Source of the DNA: an uncultured Eubacteriales bacterium
GTDB taxonomy: Bacteria; Bacillota; Clostridia; Oscillospirales; Oscillospiraceae
Reading direction: 5' to 3'
Assembly (NCBI GenBank): GCA_900549885.1
Contig: URQA01000114.1
Span: 1-7,944, forward strand
DNA length: 7,944 nucleotides
Below are positions 1 through 5,212 of the stretch, piece by piece; the stretch's first letter is position 1, and every line of letters begins with the position of its first letter. Position numbers and translations under genes: made by a program. The notes beneath the pieces are model-generated. The model was given only the letters and a program-made list of their open reading frames with translations. It had not been told where the DNA came from and searched no databases.

Positions 1-55
1 CTTAAAATCCCGTGGGAGAAATCCCGTGCCGGTTCGACCCCGGTCTCCGGCACCA
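1..55 (+). tRNA. tRNA-Leu(TAA), 5' part missing
   Basis: This is the 3' portion of a leucine tRNA; the window begins at the first base of the anticodon loop. The seven-base loop CTTAAAA (1-7) places the anticodon TAA at 3-5. A long variable arm follows, with stem GGGA/TCCC around 14-25, which marks a class II tRNA. The T arm is GCCGG-TTCGACC-CCGGT (28-44), the acceptor strand CTCCGGC is 45-51, the discriminator base A is 52, and an encoded CCA is 53-55. The A discriminator and long variable arm fit leucine. Only 9 nt separate it from the next tRNA, so the two are probably co-transcribed from a promoter left of the window. Confidence 0.9.
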
Positions 56-64
56 ATTTTATAT

Positions 65-141
<77 letters not shown>

Positions 142-142
142 A

Positions 143-181
143 AAACCAGCCAGAATCTACGAATTCTGGCTGGTTTCTTTT
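143..181 (+). terminator. bidirectional intrinsic terminator after tRNA-fMet
   Basis: A perfect 14-bp inverted repeat (143-156 with 163-176, arms AAACCAGCCAGAAT and ATTCTGGCTGGTTT) encloses a 6-nt loop and is followed on the plus strand by TTTCTTTT. It begins 2 nt after the tRNA CCA end, where a Rho-independent terminator is expected. On the minus strand the stem is followed by a run of five T, so it can also stop transcripts coming leftwards from the scrap region. Confidence 0.88.
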
Positions 182-192
182 GCTTTATAGCA

Positions 193-330
193 CTATTTCG
201 AGTTGTTTATTTTCGGCGCTTTCAGTTGACCCAGATTCTGACCCATACGGGAAATTGAACTGTACCCAAGAAAATGGTCATGCCAATTGACCAATAGGCA
301 GAATCTCAGATTTGTATTCAGTTTATATTG
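193..330 (-). pseudogene. possible C-terminal remnant of a tyrosine recombinase
   Basis: A 45-codon minus-strand frame is open between an in-frame TAA (331-333) and its stop TAG (193-195), with no plausible start near its 5' end. The product ends in RMGQNLGQLKAPKINNSK. Tails of this MGQNxGQ style occur, as far as I recall, in some clostridial phage or ICE integrases. The end lies about 50 bp from tRNA-fMet and points at its bidirectional terminator, a usual place for an integrase gene at a tRNA attachment site. No catalytic residues are present in the fragment, so the assignment rests on tail style and position only and may be chance. Confidence 0.25.
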
Positions 331-386
331 TTAGAAGCAATTCATACTGTTGCTCTATTAGATAAATTAAAATTGACGGATGAAGC

Positions 387-426
387 GAATAGTAGAGAAC
401 TGTGACAACACAATTCTCTACTATTC
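387..426. terminator. long hairpin, possible terminator of a lost minus-strand gene
   Basis: Perfect 13-bp arms, GAATAGTAGAGAA (387-399) and TTCTCTACTATTC (414-426), with an inner TGTG/CACA stem (401-404 with 409-412) and ACAA tetraloop after one C.A mismatch. On the minus strand it starts immediately after the tandem stops TGA-TAA (432-427), a typical position for a terminator. However, no clean U-tract follows on either strand (GCTTCATCC on minus, TTATCAATT on plus). It could instead be a structured RNA fragment or a remnant of a mobile-element end. Confidence 0.45.
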
Positions 427-654
427 TTATCAATTTATATTCAATGCTGTATACCAAAAAACTGCCGACATTGCCTCCATTACCATCTACACATCTAATA
501 ATTTTGAGGAAAGTTGTTGTTCCTGATATCTGCACAAATATGCCCAAGTAGAAAAATCGACTAAGAATGGCGAGGGAATATACTTGAAGTTAATCTGTCA
601 ATCGACTTTATCAAAATCTACGCATCTACTGCTTATCATGTGATTAACAGCATG

Positions 655-852
655 TTACCCAAACGTATAGCTTCCACTTCCCAAATGAATCATAATGACT
701 CCATCCTGAGATTTGGGACTGTATTTTGCCATATTAGCTGCGGTAAGTTTAAAGTCATTCGGTAGAACAACAGACGCCGTCGTATTTGCCGGACTCTCAC
801 ACTGATAGCGAACCGTCCCGTCAACCAGAGTCCAAGCAGAGCGACTGCCTCC
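655..852 (-). pseudogene. truncated ORF remnant next to the array (unrecognised)
   Basis: A minus-strand frame of 65 codons runs from just after an in-frame TAA (853-855) to the stop TAA (655-657). It has no ATG, GTG or TTG near its 5' end; the first in-frame Met is at about codon 41. The translation looks protein-like, not random: an N part with SAWTLVDGTVRYQCE, then SPANTTASVVLPNDF, and a C-terminal part VIMIHLGSGSYTFG. Alternating hydrophobic and polar residues suggest a beta-rich domain tail. I do not recognise the family. The open frame breaks off 27 bp from the leader-distal repeat, which suits the 3' end of a gene cut by the rearrangement that placed or trimmed the array here. A chance ORF is the alternative. 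Confidence 0.4.
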
Positions 853-855
853 TTA

Positions 856-864
856 TGGTATAAT
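856..864 (+). promoter_or_regulatory. extended -10 promoter facing into the leader-distal end of the array
   Basis: TGGTATAAT is a perfect extended -10 element (TG-N-TATAAT), with the hexamer at 859-864. No good -35 lies 16-18 bp upstream (GCAGAG at 836-841), but extended -10 promoters can work without one. Initiation would fall near 870-872, about 8-10 bp before the terminal repeat at 880, and transcription would run through the array antisense to the crRNA precursor. No plus-strand gene follows, so the only visible product would be antisense array RNA. Confidence 0.45.
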
Positions 865-879
865 CAGTGCGAGGTGATC

Positions 880-1782
880 ATTTCAATCCACGCTCCCCGT
901 GAGGGGAGCGACGGTCCATATCCCGTCCCGGTCCTGGAGCTTGATCTATTTCAATCCACGCTCCCCGTGAGGGGAGCGACGATGGTGGTCCATGCACCCA
1001 CCCTCACCACGCCATTTCAATCCACGCTCCCCGTGAGGGGAGCGACCAGTCTGATGTACAACACGGGAGCGCACAAGACCAATTTCAATCCACGCTCCCC
1101 GTGAGGGGAGCGACCAGTCTGATGTACAACACGGGAGCGCACAAGACCAATTTCAATCCACGCTCCCCGTGAGGGGAGCGACTCAAGGCCAGCGTCACCA
1201 AAGACTTGACCGATAATTTCAATCCACGCTCCCCGTGAGGGGAGCGACAGGCTTCCCGTCCGCTTATCTTTGGCCCGCGTGATTTCAATCCACGCTCCCC
1301 GTGAGGGGAGCGACTAATTCTTTTACTTGTCTTAGACTTCGTGTGCTTATTTCAATCCACGCTCCCCGTGAGGGGAGCGACCACCGAGGACGACCAGGTT
1401 TTTTACATTGTAATATTTCAATCCACGCTCCCCGTGAGGGGAGCGACTGGACTTGGAAGGGCTGGTGGTCACGGGAGTCTGATTTCAATCCACGCTCCCC
1501 GTGAGGGGAGCGACGATGTTTGGAATTGCTGATGCAGATAGAGAAGTAATTTCAATCCACGCTCCCCGTGAGGGGAGCGACTTATGGCAGCCAACATTGA
1601 AACTCAGTAAATAAATTTCAATCCACGCTCCCCGTGAGGGGAGCGACTGCAATTCCCGGTATTTGGAATTATACTATCGGTAATTTCAATCCACGCTCCC
1701 CGTGAGGGGAGCGACTTGGGACTTATAGTTCACCATATGGCATATATATATTTCAATCCACGCTCCCCGTGAGGGGAGCGAC
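880..1782 (-). CRISPR. type I-C CRISPR array, 14 repeats and 13 spacers
   Basis: Fourteen 33-bp repeats start at 880, 948, 1014, 1082, 1150, 1216, 1282, 1349, 1415, 1482, 1549, 1615, 1683 and 1750, and all read as identical. The 13 spacers are 33-35 bp. Read on the minus strand the repeat begins GTCGCTCCCC and ends GTGGATTGAAAT, the I-C repeat form. It folds into an 8-bp stem CGCTCCCC/GGGGAGCG with a TCAC loop. Cleavage at the 3' base of the stem by Cas5c should leave the 11-nt 5' handle TGGATTGAAAT. This orientation makes the right end (1782) leader-proximal, so newest spacers are near cas2. Counting from the leader, spacers 10 (1115-1149) and 11 (1047-1081) are identical. The leader-distal repeat shows no decay. 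Confidence 0.98.
1047..1182. repeat. tandem duplication of one spacer-repeat unit in the array
   Basis: The 68-bp unit 1047-1114 (spacer plus repeat) is repeated exactly as 1115-1182. Both spacers start CAGTCTGATGTACAAC on the plus strand and end CACAAGACCA. Since all repeats are identical, unequal recombination or replication slippage between repeats would produce exactly this structure. Confidence 0.97.
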
Positions 1783-1791
1783 AGCAATCTC

Positions 1792-1819
1792 CGCCAAAAT
1801 AAGGATTTGTATTTTGGCG
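1792..1819. repeat. leader inverted repeat next to the first CRISPR repeat
   Basis: Nine-bp perfect arms CGCCAAAAT (1792-1800) and ATTTTGGCG (1811-1819) separated by 10 nt. It lies 9 bp from the leader-repeat junction, where leader-anchoring sequences for spacer integration act in studied systems. It could be a protein-binding palindrome or an RNA hairpin in the 5' part of the pre-crRNA. Function is inferred from position only. Confidence 0.6.
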
Positions 1820-1844
1820 AGAATGCGACATGTTTTAAGAAATA

Positions 1845-1861
1845 ATGGTGTTTTACACCAT
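1845..1861. repeat. short perfect hairpin in the leader
   Basis: Arms ATGGTGT (1845-1851) and ACACCAT (1855-1861) enclose a TTT triloop on the plus strand. It overlaps the weak -10 candidate of the leader, so it could be a small operator or a DNA-bending site. No T-tract follows, so it does not look like a terminator. Confidence 0.5.
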
Positions 1862-1910
1862 AGTGAAACTTGAAGTTTAGAGCAATAGAGCCGTTTCTGC
1901 TGTTTCTTCA

Positions 1911-1955
1911 GGTGCGAACCTATCAGGAAATTTATGGCCACTTCCCCTTCGCACC
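1911..1955. repeat. distal leader inverted repeat abutting cas2
   Basis: Arms GGTGCGAA (1911-1918) and TTCGCACC (1948-1955) are perfect 8-bp complements separated by 29 bp. The right arm ends exactly where the cas2 stop codon begins. The spacing suits a protein-bound dyad better than a tight hairpin. It may mark the outer boundary of the functional leader. Confidence 0.55.
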
Positions 1956-2246
1956 TCAGAGGATCAGCGGCTCCTCCGGAAGATAGGTCTGTTTACAGCC
2001 GAAATGCTCGATCTTCTTCTCATATCGGCTGCCCAGATAGTAAAAGCGCAGACTATCCTTGTCCGGATCCATGATGGATAGCAGCTTTGCCTGGAGTAGT
2101 TTGCACTGCGCCGGATCCAGCATACACTCGAACACGGAATTCTGGACCCTTTGCCCATAATTGACACACTGCTTTGCGATTTGTCTCAGTCGTTTTCGCC
2201 CTGCGGCATCCTCCGTATTTACATCATAGGTAATGAGCACCATCAT
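1956..2246 (-). CDS. cas2: CRISPR-associated endonuclease Cas2 (type I-C)
   Basis: Cas2 forms the central dimer of the Cas1-Cas2 integrase that holds the prespacer and inserts it at the leader-repeat junction. The 96-residue length is normal for Cas2. The N terminus MMVLITYDVN carries the beta1 strand with conserved Asp8, followed by the ferredoxin-like fold with RQIAKQCVNYGQRVQNSVFE (residues 21-40), typical of I-C Cas2. It starts 9 nt after the cas1 stop. Its GAGGG ribosome site overlaps that stop codon (TGAGGG), 6 nt before the ATG at 2246; a second ATG follows at once (2243), so the protein may begin one residue later. It is the last cas gene, next to the leader. Confidence 0.97.
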   Translation of the reverse strand: MMVLITYDVNTEDAAGRKRLRQIAKQCVNYGQRVQNSVFECMLDPAQCKLLQAKLLSIMDPDKDSLRFYYLGSRYEKKIEHFGCKQTYLPEEPLIL

Positions 2247-2255
2247 AGGAAACCC

Positions 2256-3287
2256 TCATTTCCACAGAAAGGGCGGATAACCGTCTAAATCGCCCCGGAG
2301 ATGCCGGGCCAGCAGCAGGGCCTGCACATAGGGAACGAGCCCCCAGGGAACCTTCTCCTGGAGGTAGGGGTGGGTCAGCGTATCTCTCTTTCGCTCCTGC
2401 CAGTGCTTGAGGAAGGTGCGCCGGCCCGTGTCGTTTAAAAATATAGCCCCGTTTTCTCGAAAGTCAAAGTCCTGTTTGCTGACGACCCGGTTATTGATCA
2501 AGGTCAGGACGAACCGGTCTGCCATGCAGGGGCGCAGCTCCTCCATCAAGTCCAAGGCCAGGGAGGTTCGGCCAGGTCTGTCCCGGTGGAGGAAGCCCAC
2601 ATAGGCGTCCAGTCCCACGCTCTCCAGAGCGGAGGCGCAGTCGTGGGCAAGTAGACTGTAGGCAAAGGAGAGTAGCGCGTTGATGGGGTCTTGCGGCGGG
2701 CGGCGGCTCCGAGAGGTAAAGGCAAACAGCGGCTTCTCTCCCAGCACCAACTGGTCAAAAACGCCAAAGTAGACAGTAGCTCCGGCTCCTTCCAGCCCTC
2801 GCAGGCTGTCCAGAGAGGTCTCTTCTCCGATTTGAGGCAGCAACTCTTTTAGATGGCCGGATGCCGCAGATAAACGGGCGTCATCTACTCGGAGCCCGTG
2901 GTCCCGACGGGTGCGCTCAATGCTCCAACGAGCGTTGTAGCATTTTCCGAGGACCATATTTCGGGCAATGCGGCAACAGGGCCCAGGGTCATCCGCCACC
3001 CGGTACTGGGTCCGGCGCAGCAGCACGTTGCCTGAGCTCTCCCCAGTGACCCGGGCCAGGAACCGGCCCCGGGGTGTGCAGAAGGCCAGGGAGACGTCCC
3101 GTTTGGCGCAGGCCCCCATCAGAGCGGGGGAGGCACCGGAGTAGGAAAAGGAGACGATGCCGGACAGGGTGTGGAGCGGGTACCTGGCCGCCTCCTGTTT
3201 GTCCCGGTTGGCCACCACGTTCTCCCCGTCCAGAGATAAGTAGATATCCTCGCTGGTAACAAACAGGGTGTTGAGCAGATGCTTCAT
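2256..3287 (-). CDS. cas1: CRISPR-associated endonuclease/integrase Cas1 (type I-C)
   Basis: Cas1 is the metal-dependent catalytic subunit of the spacer-integration complex. The chosen start (ATG 3287-3285) gives 343 residues beginning MKHLLNTLFVTSEDIYLSLD, the standard I-C Cas1 N terminus. The frame is open for 23 more codons upstream, but these overlap cas4 and look unlike Cas1. The start overlaps the cas4 stop as ATGA, implying coupled translation; its own ribosome site is weak. The N-terminal beta domain covers about residues 1-85 and the alpha-helical catalytic domain the rest. Likely metal ligands are Glu166 (LRGLEGAGA), His234 (GFLHRDRPGR) and Asp246 (LALDLMEEL), all present. No truncation or frameshift is seen. 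Confidence 0.97.
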   Translation of the reverse strand: MKHLLNTLFVTSEDIYLSLDGENVVANRDKQEAARYPLHTLSGIVSFSYSGASPALMGACAKRDVSLAFCTPRGRFLARVTGESSGNVLLRRTQYRVADDPGPCCRIARNMVLGKCYNARWSIERTRRDHGLRVDDARLSAASGHLKELLPQIGEETSLDSLRGLEGAGATVYFGVFDQLVLGEKPLFAFTSRSRRPPQDPINALLSFAYSLLAHDCASALESVGLDAYVGFLHRDRPGRTSLALDLMEELRPCMADRFVLTLINNRVVSKQDFDFRENGAIFLNDTGRRTFLKHWQERKRDTLTHPYLQEKVPWGLVPYVQALLLARHLRGDLDGYPPFLWK

Positions 3288-3949
3288 ACCAGTTCGTCCA
3301 CCGCCTTTCTCAGATAGCCGGACACGGCGCCCCGACGGGTCAGCTGGGGCAGGCACAAATCTTTCAAAGAGCAGGCATTGCAGAACCTGCCTGGCCTTGC
3401 CTTGGGCGTATGGCCTCTACGGTAGTACTGGTGCATTTCATCTGCAAAAGCCGCCACCTGCTGGCGCAGTTCGGAGGAAAATAGGACCGGTGTTCGCCGG
3501 TGGGGCTCACCGTAAAACAGGGCGCCCTCTGAAATGGAGCAGCACAGCATCTCCTCCAGGCACATGGCCTGGGCGCATAGCTGAAGTTCATCCGCATGGT
3601 GGGCTTTCGGATGCCCCCGCTTGTACTCCACGGGGAAGGGCCGCCACAGGCCATCCTCCCCGTGGATAGACACGCCGGCGGGGTCTGCGTGGAACTCCAC
3701 CACGTCGCACTGGCCGGATAAGCCTAAGGTATAAGAGACCACAGGCAGGCTGCGGAGGATCAGGGTGCCGCCCCGCCGCTCCCGTAGGGCCTCGTCATGG
3801 GGCCTGCGGTGGAGCAAATCGCCCTCTACGGTACGCATGTTGTCCTGCCATTGCTGTTCCATGTGGATGAGCGCCCATTGGCGGCGGCAGAAGGCGAAGT
3901 GCTGGATACCGGAGAGGGGAAGGAGGTCCTCCTCACGATAGATGGTCAC
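3284..3949 (-). CDS. cas4: CRISPR-associated exonuclease Cas4 (type I-C)
   Basis: Cas4 is a RecB-like nuclease with an iron-sulfur cluster that trims prespacers and enforces PAM choice and orientation during adaptation, working with Cas1. The 221 residues show the four cluster cysteines: Cys21 (FAFCRRQWALIH) and Cys190, Cys193, Cys199 (FCNACSLKDLC). The RecB nuclease residues are also visible: His47, Asp82 (GQCDVVEF), Glu108 and Lys110 (VEYKRG), and Gln123 (DELQLCAQAM). The start codon is GTG (3949-3947) and overlaps the cas7 TGA stop as GTGA; no good Shine-Dalgarno precedes it, so translation probably depends on coupling to cas7. The start is supported by the conserved opening TIYREEDLLPLSGIQHF. 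It overlaps cas1 by 4 nt. Confidence 0.96.
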   Translation of the reverse strand: MTIYREEDLLPLSGIQHFAFCRRQWALIHMEQQWQDNMRTVEGDLLHRRPHDEALRERRGGTLILRSLPVVSYTLGLSGQCDVVEFHADPAGVSIHGEDGLWRPFPVEYKRGHPKAHHADELQLCAQAMCLEEMLCCSISEGALFYGEPHRRTPVLFSSELRQQVAAFADEMHQYYRRGHTPKARPGRFCNACSLKDLCLPQLTRRGAVSGYLRKAVDELV

Positions 3950-4842
3950 CCCATGCGCGTGCAGGTGATGCCAGCGGGGAGGGAGGCCTCGTCCACTGTG
4001 ACAGTGTAGTCCTGATAAGAGCGGGCGGGGGCAGCGTCCGCCGGGGCGGTCCGGGCCACCTTCACCGCCTCGAACAGCTTCCAGGCGGGGGCACAGCCCA
4101 ACTCGCTGTCGTGCTTGAAAATAATCAGCTCACGCACCGCCATCTTGCCCCGGGCGGCAGACCGGTCATTTTCAAACATATTGAGGATGGCCTGCCACAG
4201 CAGATCCAGGTCCTCCTCCGAAAATCCGGTGGTCTTTCGGGCCAGATTGGCGGAGATGTAGCCCTCACAGCGGTAGAGACCGTAGGGGATGATGTACTTG
4301 CGGCCCATCTCAGTGCCCTTGCGCTCTGCGTCCGCCTCGGTGGTAATGGCCACCCGGGTGATGGTGACCTCCTGGGGGACTACCGGCTCCACGCTGCGTG
4401 CAAAGCCCAGCTGCACCGGCCCTCGCACCTGTCCGCAGTTCAGGGCGGCTTTCACAAAGGTGGTCATCACCGCCCCAAAAGTGCGGATGTCGTAGAAGTT
4501 GGCGCACATCCAGTCCCGAATTTTCCGGTCCAGGTCGGGATCAGCCTTTTTCTTGTCTTTCACGCTCTTCTCGTCTACGTCCAGAGCAGTGTAAGCCTCG
4601 GCGTCGCTGCGGTTGAGGGGCACGCCGTCTTTGACATAGATGCGGTAGCCGGTGGCGTCCTCCTTGACTGTCTCCACATAGTTGCGGATCTTCCGCTTGA
4701 GGCACACATCGGTGACGATGCCCAAACCAGTCTCCGGGTCCACCCGGGGCATGTTGCCTGCATCCGGGTCGCCGTTTGGGTTGCCGCTTTCCACGTCGAA
4801 CAGGATGACAAATTCGTAGCGATTTTTAATAGGCTCAGACAT
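3946..4842 (-). CDS. cas7c: Cascade backbone protein Cas7c (Csd2)
   Basis: Cas7c polymerises along the crRNA spacer to form the backbone of the type I-C Cascade. With the start at 4842 the protein has 298 residues, usual for Csd2. The family signature is the N-terminal strand and Gly-rich loop FDVESGNPNGDPDAGNMPRV (residues 15-34), followed by DVCLKRKIRNYV; the RRM-like fold continues with the FYDIRTFGAVM region. Two ATGs compete: 4848, only 3 nt after the AGGAGG site (4852-4857), and 4842, 9 nt after it. I prefer 4842 for spacing and for the usual MSEPIKNRYEF opening. It overlaps the cas8c end by 8 nt. The alternative start adds MT and changes nothing else. Confidence 0.96.
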   Translation of the reverse strand: MSEPIKNRYEFVILFDVESGNPNGDPDAGNMPRVDPETGLGIVTDVCLKRKIRNYVETVKEDATGYRIYVKDGVPLNRSDAEAYTALDVDEKSVKDKKKADPDLDRKIRDWMCANFYDIRTFGAVMTTFVKAALNCGQVRGPVQLGFARSVEPVVPQEVTITRVAITTEADAERKGTEMGRKYIIPYGLYRCEGYISANLARKTTGFSEEDLDLLWQAILNMFENDRSAARGKMAVRELIIFKHDSELGCAPAWKLFEAVKVARTAPADAAPARSYQDYTVTVDEASLPAGITCTRMG

Positions 4843-5212
4843 GGTCATTTTCCTCCTTTTTCTGATAGCGGGCTTGGGTCTGGCAGAAGTAACCCAGCTG
4901 GAATGAACCCTGCTGGGACAGATTCATGCGGGTGGGGTAGCTTTCTCCCAGGCGGCTGCACAGTTCAGTCATCTGCTTCTCATAAAAAATGGCCAGACCA
5001 GCGTTGGGACTTCGCAGCTTCTTCAAGTGTTTCTGTGCCAAATTGATGAGGGTGGGGAAAATCACCGCAGGAGTAGCGGCGGCAGAGTTGAAATACTTAT
5101 CTTTGATCGTGGAATTGATGCCGGGATTCGCGGACTCTTGGATGGCCTCTAAAACAGAGAAAAGCCGTCCCAGTGTATAGGGTACATTTGTGGCGTCTGG
5201 GTTGAGAGACAC
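4835..5212 (-). CDS. cas11c: Cas11c, small subunit translated from inside cas8c
   Basis: In type I-C, the Cascade small subunit Cas11 is known to be made by separate translation from an internal start within cas8c. Here residue 466 of Cas8c is encoded by GTG (5212-5210), in frame, preceded by the strong site AGGAGGT (5220-5226) with a 7-nt spacer. That site sits in codons for PEEV and is not required by the Cas8c sequence alone. The product is 125 residues starting (f)MSLNPDATNVPYTLGRLFSV and ending with Cas8c, the right size for a helical Cas11 protein that lines the displaced DNA strand in the complex. GTG instead of ATG suggests modest output per site, offset by the consensus ribosome site. 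Expression is inferred from sequence and family precedent. Confidence 0.8.
   Translation of the reverse strand: MSLNPDATNVPYTLGRLFSVLEAIQESANPGINSTIKDKYFNSAAATPAVIFPTLINLAQKHLKKLRSPNAGLAIFYEKQMTELCSRLGESYPTRMNLSQQGSFQLGYFCQTQARYQKKEENDHV

Larger units (their letters stand above)
182..854. other. gene-poor AT-richer region between tRNA genes and CRISPR array
   Basis: About 670 bp without an intact gene. Its base composition is visibly more AT-rich than the cas operon. On the minus strand it holds two uninterrupted but start-less reading frames (655-852 and 193-330) and a strong hairpin (387-426) placed directly after the double stop TGATAA (427-432). The simplest reading is a graveyard of truncated genes between the tRNA genes and the CRISPR locus, as often seen beside tRNA genes that serve as integration sites. 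No second copy of the tRNA 3' end was seen, so no attachment-site pair can be shown. Confidence 0.6.
1783..1955 (-). promoter_or_regulatory. CRISPR leader between cas2 and the array
   Basis: 173 bp of non-coding, AT-richer DNA between the cas2 stop and the first (leader-proximal) repeat, on the side set by repeat orientation. It should carry the array promoter and the signals for Cas1-Cas2 integration at 1782/1783. A weak promoter candidate on the minus strand is TTGCTC, 17 bp, TATGGT (hexamers about 1885-1880 and 1862-1857); readthrough from the cas operon is equally possible because no terminator follows cas2. Three inverted repeats divide the leader (listed separately). No ORF with a ribosome binding site was found in it. 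Confidence 0.85.

Noticed and set aside
323..547. 74-codon minus-strand ORF in the scrap region
   Set aside because: It uses a TTG start without a ribosome site and runs through both arms of the 387-426 hairpin; composition does not look coding.
700..879. Left flank of the array as the CRISPR leader, because of the TATAAT at 859
   Set aside because: Repeat orientation (ending GTGGATTGAAAT on the minus strand) and the cas2-side gap place the leader at 1783-1955; the left promoter would give antisense RNA.
874..1532. Several ORFs on both strands with repeated HAPREGSD or PHGERGLK segments
   Set aside because: These are translations of the CRISPR repeats and spacers; the periodic peptide reflects the 33-bp repeat, not a repeat protein.
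1753..1941. 62-codon minus-strand ORF spanning leader and first repeat
   Set aside because: It crosses the leader-repeat junction and encodes repeat-derived residues at its end; no ribosome site precedes it.
3288..3356. Upstream extension of cas1 to a start at 3356
   Set aside because: The extra 23 codons overlap cas4, look unlike Cas1, and the ATG at 3287 matches the conserved N terminus and the ATGA junction.
4111..5046. 311-codon plus-strand ORF opposite cas7 and the cas8c end
   Set aside because: Antisense shadow of two clear cas genes, with no ribosome site or recognisable family features.
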